Positions 16,474 through 25,560 of a stretch of 64,000 bases of DNA are shown here, piece after piece. The DNA comes from Bacteroidales bacterium UBA4070. Lineage in GTDB: Bacteria > Bacteroidota > Bacteroidia > Bacteroidales > VadinHA17. The notes below the pieces were generated by a model, which saw nothing but the letters and a program-made list of their open reading frames with translations, was not told the DNA's origin and did no database searches. The position numbers were made by a program, and so were the translations under genes. How positions within the stretch are numbered: the first letter of the stretch is position 1; each line of letters opens with the position of its first letter. The stretch covers positions 29,263-93,262 of the forward strand of contig DFYY01000027.1 of NCBI GenBank assembly GCA_002383485.1. The letters run 5' to 3'.

Positions 16474-18246
16474 TTAACGGTAGAAAGGTATCTCCACAGG
16501 TTTGTCTTCATCAGAGACAATTCTGAAAAGAACCGGATCATTCAAAAGGTCTGAGACATAGACTGGCTTTCCGTCTGCCAGAACCTGTGCGTTCATCAGC
16601 CTGATGCCGTGACTGTAGTCAACATACCACCAGATATGCCCGCTGTAAACCGGCTGGATGGGAGAGCCGTCAGTCCGGTGCCATCCATAGATCACAACCC
16701 TGTCGGGCCGTTCGGCAAGACGCGATGAGATGATCACATCCTTTTTCATGCCCGCTACCAGCTGCCCGTGCCTGCCCCCGGCCGCTGCCAGCTGCCTTTC
16801 AATCTGCGCATTGTGCTCCTCAAACTTCGTCACCAGCTCATTTGCATTACCTACCGGCTTATAAAAGAACGGTTCAAGCTTCACATCAGCCTCCGACCAT
16901 ATATGATCACTCAGCTTTGCAGTCAGTAGAGAGGCTCCGAACAGGTCAGCCAGCCGCTGCGCCGTCCGCGGATTCATCGGGATGCGGCAGAAATCAGTAT
17001 CGCTCCCTATAGCAAGGTAATCAGGCATAACCTCGTATTCAAGCATATGCGGAGTCCCATTCATGTCATTGAACTCTCCTCTAAGGGTAACGGCCTCCCG
17101 AAGGAACTGAGGGATGTTGCCTGATGCAGCCGCGCGGTAGATCTCCTCCTCCCTCTCCTCAAGAGGAAGATTACGTATGCGCTTCATGAACTCCGGGCCG
17201 GTCTCAGCCGAAGGATTACGGGCAGGGATGTTAAGTCTCCTTACGGGTAACACAACGGCGTCAGCAATAAAACCGGAATATGCCCTTTCGCCAAAGTACC
17301 GGTATCCCTTCTGCTCTTTTGCGGTACCGCTGAGCATACTGTGTATAAAACCGTTATATTCTACCTGGTGGGTATGAAAGATCTTCCCTTCAGGGTTTGG
17401 CTTGAAGATGAATTCAATCCTCCGGTCACGCGACGAATGCCAGATCAGTGAATCCCTTTCGCGCCTCTTCATCCTGAATGATGCGGAGAAGTAATCCTTC
17501 ATGATCCTGCACCGGTACCATGTGCCACCCTCAGGCGACACCAGCGGTTTTCCATTGTATATAACCACACTGTCATTGTAAGCCAGAGTGCACAGATACC
17601 TGTTTTTTTCAGACTGAAGCCAGCTGACAATCTTCGGTCCGTACCGGTCATCCTCCCACCCATAATTGCTGTCGAGGAAGGCTATGCGCACCACATTATC
17701 CGGTATCTGCTCAAAAGCATCCAGATAGTTGAATATGAACCTCCCTCCTCCGCTGTGGCCGTTTAAAACCAGCTCAGGCTTCCACGGGGCAAAGTTGGAC
17801 ATTATCTCTTCAACCATCTTCCTGACCTGCTCCCGGTAATCTGTTGTGACGACGGTCCATGCCGGCCAGCTTTTTCGCTCATTCTCAAGATATGCCACCA
17901 CCAGGGTCCTGTCAGTTATCATCTGCCTCAGGAAACGTGTCTGGGCTCCTATATGCTGAATATCATAATGCCAGTCGTCACCCTCCTTAAGCCTTTTCCC
18001 GAGTGTCTGTTCTATCGTGTTTCCGTTGGGCAGTGCATATAGTACCAGCAACACCCTGTCGCTGCTTCCGAAGCCCTTCAGAGGGGCGTTGATGAGCACC
18101 CTGGTGCCTGCAACGGGGTTTTCAAAAACCGCCTGCTGCTCGTCAAACAGACCTGAAGGCCTGAATCCCGGGAGGGGCTGTGAGGTGCCCGCCGCAGTGA
18201 TGACAGCCAGGCCTGCCGCCAGCAGAAACCCTTTCATTTTTTGCAC
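16474..18246 (-). CDS. Exported alpha/beta hydrolase of unknown substrate, in the pectin operon
   Basis: A 590-residue exported protein with a signal peptide (MKGFLLAAGLAVITAAGTSQ). Residues about 40-310 form an alpha/beta hydrolase with the nucleophile elbow GHSGGGRF (Ser165); D192 (FLDSNYG) and H302 (NGFIHSM) are candidate partners. Residues about 400-590 are a second domain with GMKKDVIISSRLAERPDRV, YGWHRTDG and HIWWYVDYSHGIRLM, well ordered but not assigned by me. Its start lies inside the end of the PL1 gene (13-base overlap, 18234-18246), so translation is probably coupled. A role as an esterase on pectin or its side groups is inferred from context, not from the motif alone. It is the last gene of the operon. 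Confidence 0.75.
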   Translation of the reverse strand: MQKMKGFLLAAGLAVITAAGTSQPLPGFRPSGLFDEQQAVFENPVAGTRVLINAPLKGFGSSDRVLLVLYALPNGNTIEQTLGKRLKEGDDWHYDIQHIGAQTRFLRQMITDRTLVVAYLENERKSWPAWTVVTTDYREQVRKMVEEIMSNFAPWKPELVLNGHSGGGRFIFNYLDAFEQIPDNVVRIAFLDSNYGWEDDRYGPKIVSWLQSEKNRYLCTLAYNDSVVIYNGKPLVSPEGGTWYRCRIMKDYFSASFRMKRRERDSLIWHSSRDRRIEFIFKPNPEGKIFHTHQVEYNGFIHSMLSGTAKEQKGYRYFGERAYSGFIADAVVLPVRRLNIPARNPSAETGPEFMKRIRNLPLEEREEEIYRAAASGNIPQFLREAVTLRGEFNDMNGTPHMLEYEVMPDYLAIGSDTDFCRIPMNPRTAQRLADLFGASLLTAKLSDHIWSEADVKLEPFFYKPVGNANELVTKFEEHNAQIERQLAAAGGRHGQLVAGMKKDVIISSRLAERPDRVVIYGWHRTDGSPIQPVYSGHIWWYVDYSHGIRLMNAQVLADGKPVYVSDLLNDPVLFRIVSDEDKPVEIPFYR

Positions 18247-19586
18247 AGGCCGTTGATGTACTCCTCGAGCATTGTGTAGCCATTGTCCGTAAGCATGTTC
18301 CTGTCTTCAGGATCAGCCGGGTTCAGCCCTTTTTTCAGTTCCCAGGCATCCGGCATTCCGTCCCGGTCACTGTCAGCCTGAACGTCATAGGTACGCAGCA
18401 GTGGCCATCCACCAACGCTGTTCTGTGAGTCAATTATCCCGGTTCCTGAACCGTAGGAATCACCGAACGCACAAATGCCGCTCCTGGTTTCACTTACAAT
18501 CCTCGTGTCATTGCTGTCCCGGCGTGGGAGGGTCGCACCAGCATACTTCAATACATCCCTGAAGGCCCGCCGGGCTGAGGTAGTCCGTACAGCTGCAACG
18601 GGGAAGGGTTCATCCGCCCTGATAACCGGGTTGCCTGCATAATCACCCTGAACACCTCCGCTCCAGTTGTCAGACGAGACCTTCCTGCTGCCTTCAACAC
18701 GGTTTCCGGTGATATGCCATCTGCCAACAGTGTCCCAGGGTTCGGCAATACGGCAGATAACGTCATCTTGTGTTGCAGGTCCGGGCCTGTAGTAGTTGTT
18801 TACCATGTTCTGCTGCCCCATCTCGCCGCCGTAGGAGCTGTTGAAGCCCCAGTTGAAAACAACGTTGTTCCGGAAATCGACCAGTTCCGTCTCACGTGTG
18901 TCAGGGTGGTACCTTGCACCACAGAAGCGGGGCAGCCGACTGGTATGGCTGGCAAGAAGGTTATGGTGGAACGAAGCTCCCTTTCCTCCCCATATGCCTC
19001 CGTAGCCATGTTCCCCCTTTGGGTGGCCGGCATCGTAAAGGCTCTCGGAGACGACGCACCATTGAAGGGTGAAATTCTCGTTGTCGTAAAACGAAGCTGC
19101 CTCATCAACCGACCAGCTCATCGAGCAGTGGTCAATGATTATATTTTTCTGCCTGATGCATGATATTGCATCCTTTGGCTCTTCGCCCGGGAACTCATTT
19201 CCGCACCTGAACCTTATATGCCTTATAATGACGTTATCTGACTCCACGGATACTGTCTCACCGCTGATGCATATGCCGTCTCCCGGTGCAGTCTGCCCGG
19301 CAATGGTCACATCACCCTTCGAGATGTTAAGCCTGCGTTTAAGCTCAATAGTACCGGACACGACGAAAACTATTGTCTTTGGACCCGGTTTGTTAAGCGC
19401 CCACCGTAGGGACCCCTCCTTTGGCTTGACAACAGAGTCGGTAAGATTGGTAACGGCATAGACGGCGCCGCCCCTGCCTCCTGTGGTATGGCGGCCGAAG
19501 CCCTCAGCTTCCGGAAAAGCCGGCACCTGGGCCGGTATCACCGTTGCAACCGCAACAAAAAGTATAATTGTAAAAATCCTTTTCAT
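18234..19586 (-). CDS. Polysaccharide lyase family 1 pectate lyase
   Basis: A 450-residue exported protein with a signal peptide cut after VIPAQ. The right-handed beta-helix carries GEGSLRWALN-like, IVFVVSGTIEL, GDVTIAGQTAPGDGI and DHCSMSWSVDEAASFYDN features of PL1; acidic residues in DAISC and DHCSMSWSVDE fit the Ca-binding cleft, and SRLPRF is the candidate catalytic arginine region. It would cut homogalacturonan by beta-elimination. Its start overlaps the stop of the CE12-GH28 gene by four bases (ATGA), and its end overlaps the hydrolase start by 13 bases. The tail has a short D/N-rich segment (DADSDRDGMPDAWE-like) near residues 415-428, seen as Ca-binding linkers in secreted enzymes. Confidence 0.93.
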   Translation of the reverse strand: MKRIFTIILFVAVATVIPAQVPAFPEAEGFGRHTTGGRGGAVYAVTNLTDSVVKPKEGSLRWALNKPGPKTIVFVVSGTIELKRRLNISKGDVTIAGQTAPGDGICISGETVSVESDNVIIRHIRFRCGNEFPGEEPKDAISCIRQKNIIIDHCSMSWSVDEAASFYDNENFTLQWCVVSESLYDAGHPKGEHGYGGIWGGKGASFHHNLLASHTSRLPRFCGARYHPDTRETELVDFRNNVVFNWGFNSSYGGEMGQQNMVNNYYRPGPATQDDVICRIAEPWDTVGRWHITGNRVEGSRKVSSDNWSGGVQGDYAGNPVIRADEPFPVAAVRTTSARRAFRDVLKYAGATLPRRDSNDTRIVSETRSGICAFGDSYGSGTGIIDSQNSVGGWPLLRTYDVQADSDRDGMPDAWELKKGLNPADPEDRNMLTDNGYTMLEEYINGLCKK

Positions 19587-22087
19587 CTGACTTTCATTGA
19601 ACTGACTGTACCATCAGGAGTTACAGTCTCTATTGTGATGTTTGCATTCCCGTCTCCTCGCGTTTCAACAAGGCCCTCAGCTCCGACAGCCACCTCCATA
19701 CCTGATATAGAGACATCCATGCTGTTCATAAAAAAGAGCAGCGGCCTGTTTCTGGTCACCAGTCTCATATTGCTGATTGTCAATCCCTTTGTGTCGATAC
19801 AGGCAAGACCGTTCTCAGCAGTCATATCGATGTTCTCCATTGTTACGTTCTCAAGGTTGAGTTCAGGGAGTCCCTGCAGGTAGACTGCCTGATCCGCCCC
19901 CCTGCAAGTTATGTTTTTCATTGATATGTTTTTGAACCGGGGTGTCTCCTCTGTAACAGGGGGTATTTCGCCAAGGGTTGTCTCCACGTTTTTTCCTTCG
20001 GCCAGCATCTCCGAGACCGAGAGGCCGCCGTAGTAAAGGTTAAAGGAGATAGCCTGTGAAGGAATATCCGTCATCAGGATATCATTGAACCAGATATTTT
20101 CAACAACTCCTCCCCTGCCGCGATTGCTCTTGAAGCGGATGCCCACATCGGTTCCCATGAATGTGCATCCGGCAACAGATATGTTTCTGACTCCGCCTGA
20201 CATCTCGCTGCCGATGGTGACTCCGCCATGGCCGTGATAGACAATGCAGTTCCTTATCACCAGGTTCTCGGTTGGAATACCTCTCTTCCTGCCATCCTCG
20301 TTCTTGCCTGATTTTATGCATATTGCATCATCTCCCACGTCGAAATTGCAGTCATGCAGCAGGGTGTTACGGCATGATTCGATGTCAATGCCGTCACCGT
20401 TCTGCGAGTACCACGGATTCCTGACGGTAATGTTCCTGACGGTCAGGTCCTCGCACATCAACGGATGGATGCACCATGCCGGTGAGTTCTGAAAGACCGG
20501 CCCGTCAAACAGAATCTTTTTACAATCAACGAGGCTGACCATCACCGGGCGGAGGAAGTCCCTCATCCACTCATATGCAGCTATGCCGCCCTCCAGTCGT
20601 ACCGGCACGTTCATCTCACTCAGTTCGATTGCCTTGCCGTATGCTTCTGAGGGGTACCATGTTTTGCCGTCGCTGCTTACCGCTCCGCCGGAATCCAGCA
20701 GCTCCTTCCACATCGGCGGCGGGACCTTTTCACGCTTGACATGTCTCCAGGCGTGACCGCTGCCGTCCCATACTCCGCTGCCTGTGAAGGAGATATTTTC
20801 CAGTCCATTTCCATACAGCGGAGAGATGCATCTGACAGTGTTGTACCCCTCGAAGCTTGTCTCTATCAGTGGATACAGGCTTTTATCGGGGCTGAAGAGA
20901 ATAAGCGCTCCTTCGCTGGCATGCATCCTGAGGTTGCTCTTCAGAATTACCGGGCCGGTGAGCCAGATGCCGCGCGGAATGACCACGGTGCCTCCTCCCT
21001 TTGCCGTGACTGCCTCTATCGCTTTGCGAAAGGCCCCGGTATTAAGGGTGACCCCGTCACCGACAGCCCCGAAATCAGTTATTGAAACGGCATTGTTCGG
21101 TATTTGAGGTTCGACTACCTGGGGCATATCAAACTCAATATCCCGGTAGATCTCGCCAGCAGGAGAGCCGGCATTCTTCGGCAGCGGCTGCGTCTGAGGC
21201 GCAGGAGGCGCAGGAGACGCAGGAGGCTTAAGCGCCGCCTTATAAGCTGAGCTGCGAGCCTCTGCCGGCTCTGCCCTGAGTCCCTTCATGGCAGTAAAAA
21301 CCAGCTGTGCCATAGCTGTTGCACCGGCTGGCTGGAAATGTGTGTTATCCCTGCTGCCGTCAGGATACCCCTGGTAAATCCCGGGAGGGAAATTCATGAA
21401 ATAGGTCATAGAGACATAGTCCTGCCCCTTGCCGGTAAAAAACTCCATGCTGAGCTCCGTCAGGTCAATCAGGTATGTACCTGTCTCCGATGCCACCTCT
21501 CTCATCGCTGCAGGATAGTCACCATGGGCGTTGCCCAGGCGTCCTTCCTTCCATGGATAGTTGCGGGCAACTGGGGTGACCAGGATAGGGATGGCCCCCT
21601 TATCTCGTGTCTGGTTCACATAGAGCCGCAGGAACTCCTTATAACCGGTCAGAGAGGTGTAACGCTCACCCTTGTTCACTGATGCATCATTATGCCCAAA
21701 CTGAATCAGCACCAGGTCTCCCGGGCTGAGCTGCCGGTATATCTCTGACCACCGGCCCTCCTCGAAGAATGATCGCGTGCTGCGTCCTCCCCTGGCCCTG
21801 TCATCAACCAGTGCACTGTCAGTCCTGACGAGGTGCCTTATCAGCTTCAGCGAATCAAATGCCATAAACGACTGAAATACCTGGCCCCATCCCATAATGG
21901 GATAACGTTTAACGCTGTAGTCCTTTTCAAGGGAGTAATCGGCCACCGTCGAGTCTCCGATCAGCCATACTTTCGTGATATTGCTTTTTTTCCCTTTCCC
22001 CTTTTGGTATTCAACAGTGCTTCCGGCTGTAAATGCCGACAGAATAACTGTCAAAATGACCATCATCAGAATCCTGCTCGCTCTCAT
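19583..22087 (-). CDS. CE12 rhamnogalacturonan acetylesterase fused to GH28 polygalacturonase
   Basis: An 834-residue two-enzyme fusion. Residues 37-270 are an SGNH/GDSL esterase of the CE12 type: GDST with Ser46, ARGGRS with Gly100, GHND with Asn133, and DNTHFQPAG with D247/H250. A Pro/Ala-rich linker (about 285-303) leads to a GH28 beta-helix (about 332-830): ITDFGAVGDG, NGDGIDIES (D565), VGDDAICIKSG (D586, D587), YHGHGG (H620) and IRFKSNRG (R651, K653). CE12 removes acetyl groups from pectin and GH28 hydrolyses the galacturonic or rhamnogalacturonan backbone, so one chain can deacetylate then cut. A signal peptide is present. Its start overlaps the GH43 stop by four bases. Confidence 0.93.
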   Translation of the reverse strand: MRASRILMMVILTVILSAFTAGSTVEYQKGKGKKSNITKVWLIGDSTVADYSLEKDYSVKRYPIMGWGQVFQSFMAFDSLKLIRHLVRTDSALVDDRARGGRSTRSFFEEGRWSEIYRQLSPGDLVLIQFGHNDASVNKGERYTSLTGYKEFLRLYVNQTRDKGAIPILVTPVARNYPWKEGRLGNAHGDYPAAMREVASETGTYLIDLTELSMEFFTGKGQDYVSMTYFMNFPPGIYQGYPDGSRDNTHFQPAGATAMAQLVFTAMKGLRAEPAEARSSAYKAALKPPASPAPPAPQTQPLPKNAGSPAGEIYRDIEFDMPQVVEPQIPNNAVSITDFGAVGDGVTLNTGAFRKAIEAVTAKGGGTVVIPRGIWLTGPVILKSNLRMHASEGALILFSPDKSLYPLIETSFEGYNTVRCISPLYGNGLENISFTGSGVWDGSGHAWRHVKREKVPPPMWKELLDSGGAVSSDGKTWYPSEAYGKAIELSEMNVPVRLEGGIAAYEWMRDFLRPVMVSLVDCKKILFDGPVFQNSPAWCIHPLMCEDLTVRNITVRNPWYSQNGDGIDIESCRNTLLHDCNFDVGDDAICIKSGKNEDGRKRGIPTENLVIRNCIVYHGHGGVTIGSEMSGGVRNISVAGCTFMGTDVGIRFKSNRGRGGVVENIWFNDILMTDIPSQAISFNLYYGGLSVSEMLAEGKNVETTLGEIPPVTEETPRFKNISMKNITCRGADQAVYLQGLPELNLENVTMENIDMTAENGLACIDTKGLTISNMRLVTRNRPLLFFMNSMDVSISGMEVAVGAEGLVETRGDGNANITIETVTPDGTVSSMKVR

Positions 22088-23751
22088 AAATCATCTTTTA
22101 TTGTTATCGTAAAGCTGTTGAGGTCAACGCAACCTGCGTCATTTGTAACTCCGTCACGCAAGGCGAAGAAGCCCATTTTTGCACCTATCCACATCCCCTG
22201 CCTCGCCTGAAACAGTTCGCCGGCCTCACGGTATTCTTTTTCATCGAAGCTGTAGCTGAACCTGCACTTGGCACCGGGATGCACGGTGAGCCTGAGAAAA
22301 AGTTCACCTGTATGCACCTCCTCTGACATTATCTCCCCTTCAGAAGCGCCGGTGTCAGCGCCTGTGCACTTCACCACTCTCAGCAGGAGCCTGCCCTCGT
22401 CTCTCCGGATAGAAATATAACTGTAGTCCCGGCCCATGACCACCATGCCGGCTTCCTCGCCGTCAGACCGGAGAGTGCACCTGACTGAGGCTGTGGCTAT
22501 GAACTTCTCAGCCGGCAATTTGCGGAGAAGGAGGTTAGGGACCTCCCAGAGGTTTACCATGCCGTCTGGCCGTGCGATGCAGTTCAGCCTGAAGAAACCG
22601 TAAGCCTTCGAAGGGTATCCCCAGGCAGGTGCGGGATTGGCGTGCCACTGCCAGTCAAGAGGCATGACGCTGCTGCCAAACTCATCATCAGATTCGTGCA
22701 TTGCAGGTAAACCCGGTCTGGCATTGCCCTCAGACTCACCAACAGAGTCATGCATAACAGGCGAAGCCGTCCTGACAACCCCCGGTGCGGCAAAGGAAGC
22801 AACGGGCTCACCGGTACCGTCACCGTCCTCATCATTGCCTATCACCGGCCAGTCGTCAATCCATTTCATCGGCTGGAGATGAACGATCCTGCCGTACGGC
22901 CCCCTGTCCTGAAAGTGGATGAACCAATCCTCCCCGTTGCCGGTTGTCACCCAGGCCCCCTGGTGGGGACCATTGACGGCGGTATTTCCCTGGTGCATCA
23001 CCTTTCTGACCTCGTAGGGACCGAATACATTCTTCGATCTGAGTGCCAGCTGCCACCCGTGAGTAACGCCTCCTGCAGGAGCAAAAATATAGTACCAGCC
23101 ATTCCTTTTATAAAACTTAGGGCCCTCAACAGCAGGATGGTCATCATGTCCGTCAAAAACCATGACCGGATCCCCTGTTACCCCTGTGCCGTCAGACTTC
23201 ATCCGTATCACCATCAGCACACTCTTGACGCCGGCCCTGCTCCCTGCAAAGGCATACGCAAGGTAAGCGCTTCCGTCATCATCCCACAGGGGGGTGGGAT
23301 CAATCAGACCCCTTCCCTTCATAACCATCACCGGGAGGCTCCACGGCCCAGAGGGATCAGATGCCTTTATCATGAATATGCCGTGATCAGGATCAGGGTA
23401 ATATATATAGAACTCACCGTTGTGTATCCTGATGCATGGCGCCCATACCCCGCCTCCGTGCCTGACTGAAGAGTAGTATTCTTCGGGTTGCAGCCTTTCC
23501 AGGGCATATCCGGTGAGCTCCCAGTTTACAAGATCAGTGGAGTGAAGCACCGGCAAGCCGGGGACACAGTTGAATGAGGAGGCAACCATGTAGTAATCAT
23601 CTCCGGATCTGACAACATCAGGATCGGAGTAATCGGCATGAATCACCGGGTTTGTGAAGACAGCATCGCGGTATGCACCTCTCTGGCCGCATCCGTTCAG
23701 CAGTATCATGCATGAGACGATGAACGGGGTACAATAGCTGATAACCTTCAT
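22084..23751 (-). CDS. GH43-family lipoprotein glycosidase with C-terminal beta-sandwich
   Basis: A 555-residue lipoprotein (LLNGC, Cys21). The five-bladed propeller has the GH43 general base in YSDPDVVRSGDDYY (D43), the pKa-modulating Asp in LIDPTPLWDDDGSAYL, and the acid Glu in AVEGPKFYKRNGWYY. The C-terminal part (about 375-555) is a concanavalin-like sandwich with FGSSVMPLDWQWHANP, as in beta-xylosidase/arabinosidase C domains. GH43 enzymes remove arabinose, xylose or galactose; within a pectin locus a side-chain arabinosidase or galactosidase is likely. It begins the last four-gene block, 170 bases after the surface lipoprotein gene, and its stop overlaps the next gene by four bases. Confidence 0.92.
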   Translation of the reverse strand: MKVISYCTPFIVSCMILLNGCGQRGAYRDAVFTNPVIHADYSDPDVVRSGDDYYMVASSFNCVPGLPVLHSTDLVNWELTGYALERLQPEEYYSSVRHGGGVWAPCIRIHNGEFYIYYPDPDHGIFMIKASDPSGPWSLPVMVMKGRGLIDPTPLWDDDGSAYLAYAFAGSRAGVKSVLMVIRMKSDGTGVTGDPVMVFDGHDDHPAVEGPKFYKRNGWYYIFAPAGGVTHGWQLALRSKNVFGPYEVRKVMHQGNTAVNGPHQGAWVTTGNGEDWFIHFQDRGPYGRIVHLQPMKWIDDWPVIGNDEDGDGTGEPVASFAAPGVVRTASPVMHDSVGESEGNARPGLPAMHESDDEFGSSVMPLDWQWHANPAPAWGYPSKAYGFFRLNCIARPDGMVNLWEVPNLLLRKLPAEKFIATASVRCTLRSDGEEAGMVVMGRDYSYISIRRDEGRLLLRVVKCTGADTGASEGEIMSEEVHTGELFLRLTVHPGAKCRFSYSFDEKEYREAGELFQARQGMWIGAKMGFFALRDGVTNDAGCVDLNSFTITIKDDL

Positions 23752-23800
23752 CGATGGTTTTTCAAATCAATACTTCGATTTTCCACTTAAATTACCCCCG

Positions 23801-23824
23801 GGGCCGGGAGAAGACTCCCGGCCC
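23801..23824 (-). terminator. Ten-bp GC-rich hairpin inside the pectin locus
   Basis: GGGCCGGGAG (23801-23810) pairs perfectly with CTCCCGGCCC (23815-23824) over an AAGA loop. It lies between the surface lipoprotein gene and the GH43 gene. No strong T-run follows on the minus strand, so it may be a partial terminator or an mRNA-processing/stability barrier that sets the Sus genes apart from the enzymes. Confidence 0.5.
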
Positions 23825-23921
23825 TCAGGGATAATTCCTGAATTTACCCAAATCCAATCGCAACCTATATAATATCCCCGGCGCAGGTTTCGGATATCCC
23901 TGTTCCTGTATCTGAAACCTG

Positions 23922-25541
23922 CTAATCCTTCCAGCGCGGAGCTCCGGCTGAGGGGAGCCCTTCAAAATTACTGTCAAGGAATGTAAAATCACCTCCCACA
24001 GGATCAGTCCACAGGTTCGTTGATGCACCGCTGTAGGCTGTCATCAGTTGCTTTATGGGCGCCGTGGTGCCATCAAAGAAATCAGTGGTATAGTAAGAGC
24101 CCGAAACCGTGAGAGTCATGGATCCCGGTCTGACGCCATTTGCCCTGTCAACAGTCTGCCCGAATATACAGTCACTGATAGTAATTGTGCCTGTCGAGGT
24201 GTTGCTTCCGGTACCGAAATCAATGAAATATCTTGATGAGCCGGTATCCATAGTTGTCTCATTGAATGTGCAGTTGTCAACCACCACGCTCTCGCAACCG
24301 GCGCCGTTGCCGTAGTTTATAATACCACCCCTGATATTGTATACTGTGGTATTAATGAACCTGATGTTTATGAAGTTGCCGGTAAGGGCACCATTGAGGA
24401 CTCCATAGTGGCTGTCAAAAGCAAAGTCATACATGACGCAATTCAGGAATTCCACACTGTTGATAACCTGGCCGGCTGCGTTACCGCGTAGACGGATGGC
24501 GCTGCGTCCGGAATTTCTGATGATGCAGTTTCTGAACCTGATGGCACCTATTACAAAAGCATCACTCTCCTGGTCAATAACGCCCCTCAGTTTTGTTTCT
24601 CCGTCATCCAGGGCACAACTGATTTCAACATTTTCAAAGACCAGGGAGTCAGACAGTGTCATTGATGTGCCTATGTCAAACATATGGTATCTGCTCTCTG
24701 CCCCGCTTACCAGGAAGATTTCAGGAAGGTCACCCGGAAGGATTCCTCTTACTTTGGTACTCGACCTGACGGTATCTATATCCGAAAGAGGGTATGAAGT
24801 ACCATTGACAAGGAGTATCACTCCCCCTGCCGGGAGCGCATCCAGTGCTGCCTTGAGATCGCCACCCGGTTCCACGAGCACATCGCCTTCGATAATGACG
24901 CTGGTATGGCCCCTCACGAAGGTTCCGTTCATGAGCCGTACCTCATATATGCCATTCGGCAATCCGGTGACCTGCCTTCCGCCCAATGCAAGATCTTCTG
25001 CACTGAGTGTAAAGGGAAGCTGTGTTCCGCCGTTGACAAACAGAAGGGATGTGGCTGTTGCCCCCGGCTCCCACTGAACAATGCAGGCATTCATTGCCGA
25101 CATGTAGGTGTCATAACCCTGGAACAGGTTCTCGGGATCGGTCTTGAATGTAACCAGCGACCATTTGGATTCGTCAATGCCCTGAAGGGAACTGACGGCT
25201 TTTATCCTCCCATAAAACTGAGTGTCACCGGCAGGCAAAACATAAGTGTATGACACCTGACTCTCTTCGGTGGCAGGGACTTCTGCAGAGTGCACCAGTG
25301 TCGCAGAAGCAGTAGCGCCGTCATAGATTTCTACAATGTAGTGATCAGTGTTTTTAACTGATGACCAGGTAAGCGTAACCGTTGTTGTATTGCTGATAAC
25401 GGCCTCTATACCTACCGGAGAAAAGGCTCTGCTGAAATCAAGCTCTTCCACCACCGGGTCAATCTGCTCCTTGCACCCTGAGATAACCAGGGAAGCGATC
25501 AGCCCTGCAATCAATCCTGTATATATAATTATCTTCTTCAT
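23922..25541 (-). CDS. Surface lipoprotein with DUF4957/DUF5123-like beta-helix
   Basis: A 539-residue lipoprotein (VISGC, Cys23); the start at 25541 is chosen because it begins the signal peptide, while 47 more residues upstream would be basic and Ser/Thr-rich. After the Cys come an FN3-like domain (about 35-140) with TVTLTWSSVKNTDHYIVE, and a parallel beta-helix (about 230-539) with repeated FRNCIIRNS, EFLNCVMYD, FINTTVYN and VDNCTFNE rungs. This matches the DUF4957/DUF5123 lipoproteins that follow SusC/SusD in Bacteroides pectin loci. They are thought to bind pectin at the surface. It starts 20 bases after susD and belongs to the same operon. Confidence 0.85.
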   Translation of the reverse strand: MKKIIIYTGLIAGLIASLVISGCKEQIDPVVEELDFSRAFSPVGIEAVISNTTTVTLTWSSVKNTDHYIVEIYDGATASATLVHSAEVPATEESQVSYTYVLPAGDTQFYGRIKAVSSLQGIDESKWSLVTFKTDPENLFQGYDTYMSAMNACIVQWEPGATATSLLFVNGGTQLPFTLSAEDLALGGRQVTGLPNGIYEVRLMNGTFVRGHTSVIIEGDVLVEPGGDLKAALDALPAGGVILLVNGTSYPLSDIDTVRSSTKVRGILPGDLPEIFLVSGAESRYHMFDIGTSMTLSDSLVFENVEISCALDDGETKLRGVIDQESDAFVIGAIRFRNCIIRNSGRSAIRLRGNAAGQVINSVEFLNCVMYDFAFDSHYGVLNGALTGNFINIRFINTTVYNIRGGIINYGNGAGCESVVVDNCTFNETTMDTGSSRYFIDFGTGSNTSTGTITISDCIFGQTVDRANGVRPGSMTLTVSGSYYTTDFFDGTTAPIKQLMTAYSGASTNLWTDPVGGDFTFLDSNFEGLPSAGAPRWKD

Positions 25542-25560
25542 AGATAATGCTTTAGTTGGT

